Shown here: positions 1 through 6,557 of the stretch, one piece after another
How the letters are laid out: each line of letters opens with the position of its first letter
Position numbering within the stretch: the first letter of the stretch is position 1
DNA from: JASFTV01 sp050050615
Lineage (GTDB): Bacteria; Desulfobacterota; DSM-4660; Desulfatiglandales; HGW-15
Direction of reading: 5' to 3'
DNA: 9,134 nucleotides
Assembly: GCA_050050615.1 (NCBI GenBank)
Contig: JASFTV010000128.1
Location: 1 to 9,134 of the forward strand
The notes under the pieces: generated by a model
Told to the model about the DNA's origin: nothing
The model's database searches: none
The model's input: the letters and a program-made list of their open reading frames with translations, nothing else
Position numbers and translations under genes: made by a program

Positions 1-16
1 TGATTTCCTTCATCAT
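1..16 (-). CDS. Start of an unidentified gene, cut off by the window edge
   Basis: Only the first five codons are visible (Met-Met-Lys-Glu-Ile), reading out of the window at base 1. The case for a real start is the long purine-rich Shine-Dalgarno tract at 23-38 (GGAGGAGAGGAAGGAG), which ends six bases before the ATG at 14-16. A second ATG at 11-13 is an alternative. The gene has the same orientation as everything else here but is set apart from the B12 subunit gene by 264 bases, so it may have its own promoter. Nothing can be said about its product. Confidence 0.5.
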
Positions 17-280
17 CGTGCACTCCTTCCTCTCCTCCGGGATTCCTTGTTTCAGCCCAAATCTCATACGAATGTATCAAAGACGATAGACTCTGTCTGG
101 AACCCCAAGAACCTGTCGCGTGGGATTTTCTCTTCGTAAATCTCTTGAAGATCGGTCAGAGACTCTCCGTTACCGGGTCTCTCAGCATCCCTACCAATAA
201 CGTGCGGAATTGGCCTTGAACTCAGACTGGACCGGGCCTACGTAAAACATATGTCCACTTTGATGTCAATCCCTGCCCTG
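17..280. other. Intergenic spacer downstream of the B12 subunit gene
   Basis: No coding frame in this stretch looks real. On the minus strand there is a perfect TTGACA at 264-269, but the hexamer 17 bases further on (241-246, TTTACG) is a poor -10, so a promoter here is only possible. An imperfect stem-loop pairs 158-163 with 177-182 (AGAGAC/GTCTCT around a 13-base loop). It has no T-run after it and does not look like an intrinsic terminator. The spacer ends in the strong ribosome binding site of the next gene. Confidence 0.4.
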
Positions 281-700
281 TTATTTCACCCTTTTTCCTA
301 TTTCCTGATCGAGAAATTCAACAATTTCCTGGGTCATTGTGTTTGCGGGGAAGACGGCATCCACGCCAAGCTCCTTCAGGGCTGCTATACCCTTATGGGG
401 GATGACGCCTCCGACCATATACAAGATATCATCAAGACCGTTGGCTTTCATCCGATCCACGATCTCTCTGGAGTGAATCAAATGGGAGCCTCCCAAGAAG
501 CTGAGCCCAATGACGTCCACATCTTCATCAATGGCCGTGTTGACAACGCTCTCTACGGTCAGATACTTCCCCAGATAGATGACTTCATATCCCGCCTCGC
601 GCAGGACAGCCGCTACGATCTTAACGCCTCTGTCATGGCCGTCAAACCCCACTTTACCTAAGAGAATGCGGCGTTTGTTCTTTGGCTCAATCTGGTCCAT
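281..700 (-). CDS. Acyl-CoA mutase small subunit (cobalamin-binding domain)
   Basis: A stand-alone B12-binding subunit of 139 residues, the usual size for split methylmalonyl-CoA-mutase-type enzymes. It carries adenosylcobalamin for a radical 1,2-rearrangement of an acyl-CoA in the cytoplasm. The cobalamin motif is intact: Asp20-x-His22-x-x-Gly25 in the stretch GKVGFDGHDRG, where His22 should be the lower cobalt ligand. It is followed by Ser67-x-Leu69 and Gly97-Gly98. Lys16 matches the conserved lysine (Lys604 in the Propionibacterium enzyme) that reaches towards the substrate. The ATG at 698-700 has a modest AAGGGA site ten bases upstream. The gene lies 51 bases after large subunit A, so those two are the natural pair, but it is the only B12 domain in the window and may also serve large subunit B. 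The family is certain; the substrate is not. Confidence 0.95.
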   Translation of the reverse strand: MDQIEPKNKRRILLGKVGFDGHDRGVKIVAAVLREAGYEVIYLGKYLTVESVVNTAIDEDVDVIGLSFLGGSHLIHSREIVDRMKANGLDDILYMVGGVIPHKGIAALKELGVDAVFPANTMTQEIVEFLDQEIGKRVK

Positions 701-751
701 TTTTTTCTATTCCCTTCATCCGCTGTCAGTTTGCGCTCTTGGCAGTTACAT

Positions 752-2431
752 CTAAAAAGGCGGGCTTACCGCTTCCAGATCATCATAGGAATAGCCGAAA
801 CCCATCCGGATGAACCCGTTGATTTCCCCCAGCGTGGCCCCTTTTTCAATAGCGTCCATCGCTGAAGGGAATAGATTGACGCTCTTCTTTTCCGCCTCCT
901 GTCTGAGCTTCAGCAAGGCGGGCTTCAGGGCACCCACGGACCTGTTTTTCTTGAATCGAATCAAATTATCGATATGTCCCTTGACGATAGCCTCCGGCAC
1001 TTCATGAACACGAACCTGCTTTTCCTGCTCATCTTCAGAGACTGCTTTGTTGACGCCCACGACGATTCTTTCACCTGACTCGATCTGCTTTTCGATCTTG
1101 AGGGCTTCATTGTTGATGAGCTGATAGGCCCAATCTGATTCTTGCGCCTTAATCATACCTCCAATGGCATCGATCTCATCCACCAGCTTTTTAATCTCCT
1201 CTTCCATCTTGTTGGTTAAGGCCTCCACATAATAAGAGCCGGCAAGAGGATCGGCGACATTGCATACCCGGGTTTCATATGAGAGGATCTGCTGTGTCCT
1301 CACGGCAAGTTGAACGGATTCCTCCGTTGGTAATCCCAGATTTTCGTCATAGCTACAGGTGTGCAGTGATTGCGTCCCAGCGAGTGTGGCGGCGAGGGCC
1401 TCTGTCGTTACACGAACGATGTTGTTGAGCGGTTGCTGGCGAGTGAGTGACGACCCTGCGGTATGCACGTGGAATTTGTACTTCAGGGCTTTGGGATCCC
1501 TTCCCCCGTATTCATCATGAATCATCTTGGCCCATAATCGTCTGGCGGCCCTGAGCTTGGCAATTTCTTCAAAAAAATCCATTTCTGCACTGGCTGTAAA
1601 CGTAATCCGCGGTGCCAGCTCATCTATGGGGATACCTCGCCTCAACCCTTCATTCAGGTACTCTTTTGCAAGGCCGAACGTAAAAGCAATTTCCTGAGGG
1701 GCATTCACGCCGTTTTCCCGAATGTTGTAACCATCCACGCTTAAAGGGTTCCACCTGGGCACATGGTTTATGCAATATTCTACGCAGTCAATGGCCAATT
1801 TCAGCGCCAGGTCTGAAGGCACAAAACTCCGTTTGTATCCGCAAAAAGGATCCCCTAGGGTATCATTGAGGATAGTCCCCCTGAGTTGTTTAAAGTCAAA
1901 GCCCATCCTCTTTGCCGCCACCAGATAGAACGCCATAAGCATGCTCACCCCGATTGTGCTCAGGTTGACGCTGACATTCTCAAGAGGAATTCCTTCAAGG
2001 ACCGTTTCCATATCTTCTATACAAGAAATCGGTGTTCCCTGGAGTCCAATATCTCCTTTGGCCAGAGGGTGATCGGCGTCCACCCCGGAATTGGTGGGGA
2101 TATCAAAGGCGATATTCACCGCATTCTCGCCCTGGTCTATGAGGTAATGGATCCTTTCGTTGGTTTTTCCGGGTGAGCCGTACCCGCAAAGTTCGCGTCG
2201 GCTCCACAAGCGGCCCCTGTACATGTTCGGATATATCCCTCGGGTGTAGGGATAGCATCCCGGATCGTTGAGGTCTCTCTCATAGGAGAGCCCCTCGATG
2301 TCCTTAGGCGAGTAATAGTCCTTCACGGGATAACCGGAGCAGGTCTCATAGTTCGTTAATGTCTCCCTGTAGTCTTTCTTGATTTGCTCGACTCGAGAGA
2401 ATTCTTCTTTATCCCTGACTTTCAATTCCAT
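752..2431 (-). CDS. Acyl-CoA mutase large subunit A (divergent methylmalonyl-CoA mutase family)
   Basis: A 559-residue substrate-binding TIM-barrel subunit without a B12 domain, the normal size for a split mutase. Family signatures are YPYTRGIYP at about 60-68, TAGSSLT at 324-330, GTQSLHT at 352-358 and DPLAGSYYVE at 394-403. Aligned by eye with methylmalonyl-CoA mutase, Arg82 and Arg87 are kept (Arg74, Arg79), but Tyr89 is Leu81, Gln197 is Leu188, Arg207 is Gly198, His244 is Asn236 and Asn366 is Cys359. Glu370, which contacts the adenosyl group, is kept as Glu363. Loss of Tyr89 and Arg207 argues against a carboxylated substrate such as methylmalonyl-CoA. The frame stays open to 2557, but that extension overlaps the CoA-transferase remnant and does not resemble the family. 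The ATG at 2429-2431 follows AAGAAGGGGG at 2443-2452 and is preferred. The small subunit follows after 51 bases. The reaction is presumed to be an acyl-CoA carbon-skeleton rearrangement; the substrate is unknown. Confidence 0.93.
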   Translation of the reverse strand: MELKVRDKEEFSRVEQIKKDYRETLTNYETCSGYPVKDYYSPKDIEGLSYERDLNDPGCYPYTRGIYPNMYRGRLWSRRELCGYGSPGKTNERIHYLIDQGENAVNIAFDIPTNSGVDADHPLAKGDIGLQGTPISCIEDMETVLEGIPLENVSVNLSTIGVSMLMAFYLVAAKRMGFDFKQLRGTILNDTLGDPFCGYKRSFVPSDLALKLAIDCVEYCINHVPRWNPLSVDGYNIRENGVNAPQEIAFTFGLAKEYLNEGLRRGIPIDELAPRITFTASAEMDFFEEIAKLRAARRLWAKMIHDEYGGRDPKALKYKFHVHTAGSSLTRQQPLNNIVRVTTEALAATLAGTQSLHTCSYDENLGLPTEESVQLAVRTQQILSYETRVCNVADPLAGSYYVEALTNKMEEEIKKLVDEIDAIGGMIKAQESDWAYQLINNEALKIEKQIESGERIVVGVNKAVSEDEQEKQVRVHEVPEAIVKGHIDNLIRFKKNRSVGALKPALLKLRQEAEKKSVNLFPSAMDAIEKGATLGEINGFIRMGFGYSYDDLEAVSPPF

Positions 2432-2465
2432 GGTATGTCTAACCCCCTTCTTCGTGATTCTGTTT

Positions 2466-3125
2466 CTAAACCCTGACGTGGATTTTGTGTTGTTCCTCCA
2501 AGATTTGCTGGATCCTGTCAAGCCGTCTTCTGGACTCCAGCAACTCGATTTCTCCAACGCCTAATGGGTCAATCTCATGACGCAGGAGATCCAGCTGTTC
2601 TCTTGTGGGTGATACCGTCTGAGGGAGATCATTCGGAATATTCAGCCTGAATTCCGCATTTTCTATGATTTGGTTCGGTGTTATGCCTGGATGAATGGAG
2701 TCCAGGGTCATTTCGCCTTCCTGGAAATGCAGGACACAGAGATCGGTTATGACTCTTTTCGGCCCCTCCCCTGTGATCTCTTCTCTCCCCCGGAATGTAT
2801 CCCTTTATGCATTAGACAAGCCGATGCCGCTGACGAAATCCACTTTTTCCACAAAGACTCTGGGACTATAGCGAGGAACATACATGTAGATGGTCTTTGA
2901 GTCGTTCGTTACATCCGGGATGCCCACGCTGCCGGGCAATCGCATTTTTGGAACATGGTAATCTCCGATGACAACACTGCTAAAATTGCCGAACCGATCC
3001 ACCTGTGCAGGACGAAAGAACTCCTTGGGATTGAGTTGGGGAAGGATCTCCATGCAGCCCTGCGTGAAATCGAAGTATCTTATGCAACGGGCAATGGGCA
3101 CTTCCTCAAAACAAGTTAATGACAC
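2466..3125 (-). pseudogene. Broken class I CoA-transferase beta subunit
   Basis: Remnant of a GctB/PcaJ/IpdB-type CoA-transferase beta subunit. The reading frame contains QVDRFGNFSSVVIGDYHVPK, then RLPGSVGIPD, then RVFVEKVDFVSGIG, all typical of the middle of the family. A TAA at 2805-2807 interrupts it, and the same frame then continues with VITDLCVLHFQEGEMTL, SIHPGITPNQIIENAEF and IDPLGVGE, the usual C-terminal half, ending at 2466. The N-terminal third is not recognisable in this frame. Pieces in other frames at about 3126-3270 could be joined only with two frame changes. There is thus one clear in-frame stop plus upstream decay. The stop is TAA, so selenocysteine or pyrrolysine read-through does not explain it. 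The wording 'RVFVEKVDFVSGIG' reminds me of the IpdB branch, whose members are ring hydrolases rather than transferases, but that is only an impression. No alpha subunit is present in the window. A sequencing error could mimic the stop. Confidence 0.8.
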
Positions 3126-3531
3126 CTTGGATATCTCGCAGCGAGACCTCCATCATAACAGATGTGGGAGATAATCTTCATGGCGCCCTTACCGAATGCA
3201 TTGTAGAATTCAGAGCAGAGGGCACCAAGGTGTAATTGGCACCATAGAGTTTTTCTGGATTTTAATTCACAGTCATCATCCCTTCCTACCTTTTTCATTA
3301 TTTGTCAGACTTTCTTCGAGTCCACTCTGGTGGCTAAAAGCCCTTTTTCCGGCCATGGCCTCGCAGAACATATTCAAGGTTCCGTCGTCGTTCCAACGCT
3401 ATTGAACGTTACCGAGAATTCATCCCTTTCCTTCCGCTAAACGAGCAAAACAGGATTTGCGACTTACCTGAAGCAACAATACGAAAACGACTCAACCCTC
3501 CCTCTGATATTTCCCCGAAGTGGTTATTTTT
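3126..3531. other. Decayed or non-coding stretch between the dehydratase-type gene and the CoA-transferase remnant
   Basis: About 400 bases without an intact gene. On the minus strand, short open pieces in different frames look protein-like. At roughly 3287-3400 one frame reads DDGTLNMFCEAMAGKRAF and ends in stops. At roughly 3129-3298 another reads GALCSEFYNAFGKGAMKII and then CYDGGLAARYP. At about 3228-3265 a third reads NPEKLYGANYTL. Joining these needs frame changes near 3230 and 3125. They may be the front of the broken CoA-transferase gene and the tail of another lost gene; I cannot name the first piece. A 12-base palindrome (TTCAGGCCTGAA, 3531-3542) covers the end of the upstream gene but has no room for a stable loop. 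Confidence 0.45.
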
Positions 3532-4749
3532 TCAGGCCTGAACTCTCTTCGTGTTCATCATCTGGATGTAGTTTTCAACGGCGGTTCTCATTTTATCCGG
3601 CGAGTAGGTCGTTGCATCGCAGAGATCCGCTTCAAGATCCATGAAAACAATTGCCTTCTCATTCAGTCTCTGCTTGATCAGATAGAGTGCGCCATTTGCC
3701 TGCCGACACGGGAGATGCGTGTAGGAAACCACGCCATCAACCTGGTAATCTTCGATCCATTTGAAAATGGCCTCGATCCGCTCCTCCACAGGCCTTATGA
3801 ACCGACTGTCCAGAATCCACTCAGCCATGGAGTGCAAAGGCTCATCTTCGGATAGGGGATGCATCAGATCAAAGACAAATTCCTCCGCTACAATGCGAGC
3901 CCCGAATTCCTTAAAGGTCTCGAAAAGGTTGGTCGGGTAGGCCGGGCTTGCCAATAACCACAACAAACGGAATCGCTCTCCGCCATCAGGGCCGCCTTCC
4001 CGGGGAGCCTCTCTCACCTCCTTCAGGAATTGTTCAAGAATGGCAATCAATTCAGGGCTGCCAAAGAGCCTACTGCCCACCATACTCATAGTAAATGCCC
4101 GGTTGCCCGGCACGTAAGGGGCAGGATTTTGCCGCCTGAGACTGTTGATCTCCTCCATCAGGGCCAATACCCGATTGTAGTTCTTGACGGGTTCGATGAG
4201 AATGGACTCGTCCTCTTCTTGTCCCGTCAGTTCGCAGAGAACACCGAAGACCTTCCTCAATTGTTCTTCCACATAATTAATGGCCAGTTGGTCTTTCTCC
4301 AAGGGGATATCCATGAGATGAAATGGCACATTATATTTTTCCCTGAAAATCTCATTACACTTTGGTTTGCCGTCACAGAAATGTGTTGTGCTGACCAAGA
4401 GATCGGCATGCGGTAGGAATCCCAATCCCGCTGCACCAAGGGCCATCCTATGGGCTGAGCAGGTTTCTACCGGATAGCCCATCCGATTTGAGGTGCTCAG
4501 GCAATCAGGGGCTTTGCCACCTGCGACGAGATCAAGCCCGGCGTACTCAAAATCAAACGGAACCACGTCAAAGGGTTGGTAAAGGACCATCGGAAGTGCG
4601 TAAGCTGTCGTCCATACCACTCTCGCATCCGCCTCAAAGGCTTCTAACCCGAGACGCCCAACCGCTTGAAAGAGCATGGCCCGTGCATTGGGCCCTCTGG
4701 CCAACTTTTCATTAGCATATTTTATGAAACCCTCGTAGATTTTCTTCAT
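3532..4749 (-). CDS. 2-hydroxyacyl-CoA dehydratase / benzoyl-CoA reductase-type subunit (HgdB/BcrC superfamily)
   Basis: A 405-residue protein of the family that includes 2-hydroxyglutaryl-CoA dehydratase component D and the BcrB/BcrC subunits of ATP-dependent benzoyl-CoA reductase. Such proteins bind an oxygen-sensitive [4Fe-4S] cluster and pass a low-potential electron to a CoA thioester. Three cysteines sit where the cluster ligands normally lie: Cys97 (GYPVETCSAHR), Cys125 (STTHFCDGKPK) and Cys348 (YTHLPCRQANG). The C-terminal LEADLCD stretch (Glu373, Asp375) matches the usual LExD motif. The ATG has AGAGGGG seven bases upstream. Characterised members work as two-subunit complexes charged by an ATPase activator (HgdC type), yet there is neither a second subunit nor an activator here. 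The gene sits between the two mutase large subunits, 113 bases after B. The family is secure; whether it dehydrates, reduces or acts as an accessory is open. Confidence 0.88.
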   Translation of the reverse strand: MKKIYEGFIKYANEKLARGPNARAMLFQAVGRLGLEAFEADARVVWTTAYALPMVLYQPFDVVPFDFEYAGLDLVAGGKAPDCLSTSNRMGYPVETCSAHRMALGAAGLGFLPHADLLVSTTHFCDGKPKCNEIFREKYNVPFHLMDIPLEKDQLAINYVEEQLRKVFGVLCELTGQEEDESILIEPVKNYNRVLALMEEINSLRRQNPAPYVPGNRAFTMSMVGSRLFGSPELIAILEQFLKEVREAPREGGPDGGERFRLLWLLASPAYPTNLFETFKEFGARIVAEEFVFDLMHPLSEDEPLHSMAEWILDSRFIRPVEERIEAIFKWIEDYQVDGVVSYTHLPCRQANGALYLIKQRLNEKAIVFMDLEADLCDATTYSPDKMRTAVENYIQMMNTKRVQA

Positions 4750-4862
4750 ATCAAAACCCCTCTTTTAGCATTTCACAAGGACTTTTGGTCTTTGGAGAAT
4801 TATCCGAATGCCACGTGCGGAAGCGCCGGGAGCTCCACTGAATCGTTCGGGAGATTTTTCTT

Positions 4863-6545
4863 TTAAGGGGAACTGGCTACGATGGGTGAGTATTGAAATC
4901 TCCCGAGGACATCCTCCAGCGCCCCTATCATCTCTCCTAAGGTCACGTCAGCCTTGGCCGCCTCAATGTATATGGGCATGAGCGGTTCATGATTTCTTGC
5001 TGCCTCTCTAACACGGTGGAGCCATTTTTGAGCCAGCTGCTGATTCCGCCCTTCTTTAAGTTTTTTTATACGATCTATCGCTATCCGGGAGACTTCGGGA
5101 TCGGGTCTAAAAACCTTGTAATCCTTTCTCCGATCCTGCTCTCGATAACGATTGACGCCCACGATAACCCGTTTGCCTCGGGAGAATTCTTTCTCGAGCA
5201 AGTAACTGGCATTGGCGATCTCTTGCTCAAAGAAACCTTCCTCTATGGCCTTGAGTGCGCCCCCGTGCTCATCGATCTGCTGAATGATTTCAATAGACCT
5301 GGTCTCAATCGCGTCAGTCAGGGACTCCACATAATAGGATCCCCCCAGAGGATCCGCCACATCGGTTATGCCGGTTTCATGCATAAGGATCTTCGAGGTT
5401 TTGATGGCCACGCGAGCCGCCTCCTCTGTGGGAATGCCAAGGGCTTCATCAAAAGAAGCGATGTGCATACTTTGGCAACCGCTGAGAGCTGCTGACAAAA
5501 CCTGGAGGGCTATACGAGCGATATTATTCAAAGGTTCTTGGGCGGTCAGACTTGAACCAGCGGTTTGCATATGGATTTTCATGCGACAGGTATTATCCCG
5601 CTCCGCCTTGAATTCCTCTTTTAAGATCTTCGCCCAGATCCTTCTTGCAGCACGGATCTTGGCAATTTCTTCGAAAAAATAGCTCCCCTGGGAGAATTGG
5701 AAACTGATATTGCCGGCAAACTCATCCACTTTGAGTCCTTCTTCCACACCGGCCTTCACTATCGTTCTTGCAAGGGCCAAATTGAAACCCACCTCTTGAA
5801 CCGCGGAACTTCCCAGTTCCCGGGTGTTATATCCCCCTATTCTCGCAACGTTGAAATTGGGGACGCGCTCGGTACAGAACTTGATGCAATCCACCATTAG
5901 GCGAAGACTATCTTGAGGTGGGAACATCGGGGTCTTACTGCAATAGAAATCCGTCAAGGGATTATTGCAGACAATCCCTCTTAATTGATCCCAAGGGATG
6001 CCGAGTTTTTCGGCCAAGGCCAGGTACATGGCCATAATAATCGGGCCAGATCGATCCGCAATGAACCCGACATTCAATCGATCTAAAGGGAAGTCCTTGA
6101 AAAGCCTTTCCATATCCATCAAGGAATCAATTATGACCCCCACCACCCCGACTTCGCTTTTGGCCATTGGATGATCACTGTCCATGCCACAGAAGGTTGG
6201 CCGGTCAAAGACCAGATTGATCGAGGCTCGGCCTGCATACCCGGCTTGTCCCACCTTTACCAGATATTTCTCACGCTGATTGGTTTCCTCGGGGAGCCCG
6301 TAGCCGCTTGCAAGACTCTCCATCCAGGGCTGCTTTCTGTATCCCTGTGGAAAAATCCCTCGGGTGAATGGATATTCTCCTGGATTTTCTTCCGCTCTTT
6401 GTTTTGAGTCACAAGAAATATCCCCTTGCGTATAATAAGCCTTCTGAGGTATTCCTGATACTGTGGGTCTGTCAATGTTTTCTTTGTCCATCATATTTTT
6501 TCCATAGACTTCTTCGTTATCTTTAGTGGATCTCCATCTGTACAC
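4863..6545 (-). CDS. Acyl-CoA mutase large subunit B (highly divergent methylmalonyl-CoA mutase family)
   Basis: A second mutase barrel subunit, 560 residues, with no B12 domain. Family marks are YPFTRGIFP at 58-66, TAGSSLT at 328-334 and DPLGGSYYVE at 398-407. Its substrate pocket is more altered than that of A. Against methylmalonyl-CoA mutase, Arg82 is Gln72, Thr85 is Met75, Arg87 is Ser77, Tyr89 is Ala79, Gln197 is Cys193, Arg207 is Ser203, His244 is Asn240 and Asn366 is Ala363. Glu370 is kept as Glu367. The start chosen is a GTG at 6543-6545, seven bases after a good AGGAG (6553-6557) that overlaps the stop of the preceding gene. An ATG at 6492-6494 would give 543 residues but has only a weak site. 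No small subunit follows directly. It may share the 281-700 subunit, or be a non-catalytic partner of A, as MutA is of MutB in methylmalonyl-CoA mutase. Confidence 0.92.
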   Translation of the reverse strand: MYRWRSTKDNEEVYGKNMMDKENIDRPTVSGIPQKAYYTQGDISCDSKQRAEENPGEYPFTRGIFPQGYRKQPWMESLASGYGLPEETNQREKYLVKVGQAGYAGRASINLVFDRPTFCGMDSDHPMAKSEVGVVGVIIDSLMDMERLFKDFPLDRLNVGFIADRSGPIIMAMYLALAEKLGIPWDQLRGIVCNNPLTDFYCSKTPMFPPQDSLRLMVDCIKFCTERVPNFNVARIGGYNTRELGSSAVQEVGFNLALARTIVKAGVEEGLKVDEFAGNISFQFSQGSYFFEEIAKIRAARRIWAKILKEEFKAERDNTCRMKIHMQTAGSSLTAQEPLNNIARIALQVLSAALSGCQSMHIASFDEALGIPTEEAARVAIKTSKILMHETGITDVADPLGGSYYVESLTDAIETRSIEIIQQIDEHGGALKAIEEGFFEQEIANASYLLEKEFSRGKRVIVGVNRYREQDRRKDYKVFRPDPEVSRIAIDRIKKLKEGRNQQLAQKWLHRVREAARNHEPLMPIYIEAAKADVTLGEMIGALEDVLGRFQYSPIVASSP

Positions 6546-6552
6546 CCATCAA

Positions 6553-6557
6553 CTCCT
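6553..6557 (-). promoter_or_regulatory. Ribosome binding site deciding the GTG start of large subunit B
   Basis: AGGAG on the minus strand, seven bases before the GTG at 6543-6545 and overlapping the TAG stop of the flavoprotein gene (6556-6558). The spacing favours GTG over the downstream ATG at 6492-6494 and suggests translational coupling. Confidence 0.6.

Noticed and set aside
17..280. Cobalamin riboswitch or other B12-sensing RNA in the spacers
   Set aside because: No recognisable B12-box sequence was seen here or in 8387-8631; only one weak stem-loop is visible.
2432..2557. N-terminal extension of mutase large subunit A to a start at 2557
   Set aside because: It overlaps the CoA-transferase remnant, does not resemble mutase N-termini, and the ATG at 2429-2431 has its own ribosome binding site.
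2805..2807. Programmed read-through or a non-standard amino acid at the in-frame stop of the CoA-transferase gene
   Set aside because: The codon is TAA, not the TGA or TAG used for selenocysteine or pyrrolysine, and the upstream part is also damaged.
3531..3542. Palindrome TTCAGGCCTGAA as a terminator or operator
   Set aside because: It includes the final codons of the dehydratase-type gene, cannot form a stable hairpin, has no T-run of useful length on the coding strand, and could be chance.
4989..5495. Plus-strand open frame of 168 codons
   Set aside because: It lies wholly antisense to mutase large subunit B and has no recognisable domain. The same applies to the plus-strand frames at 251-661 and 4030-4416.
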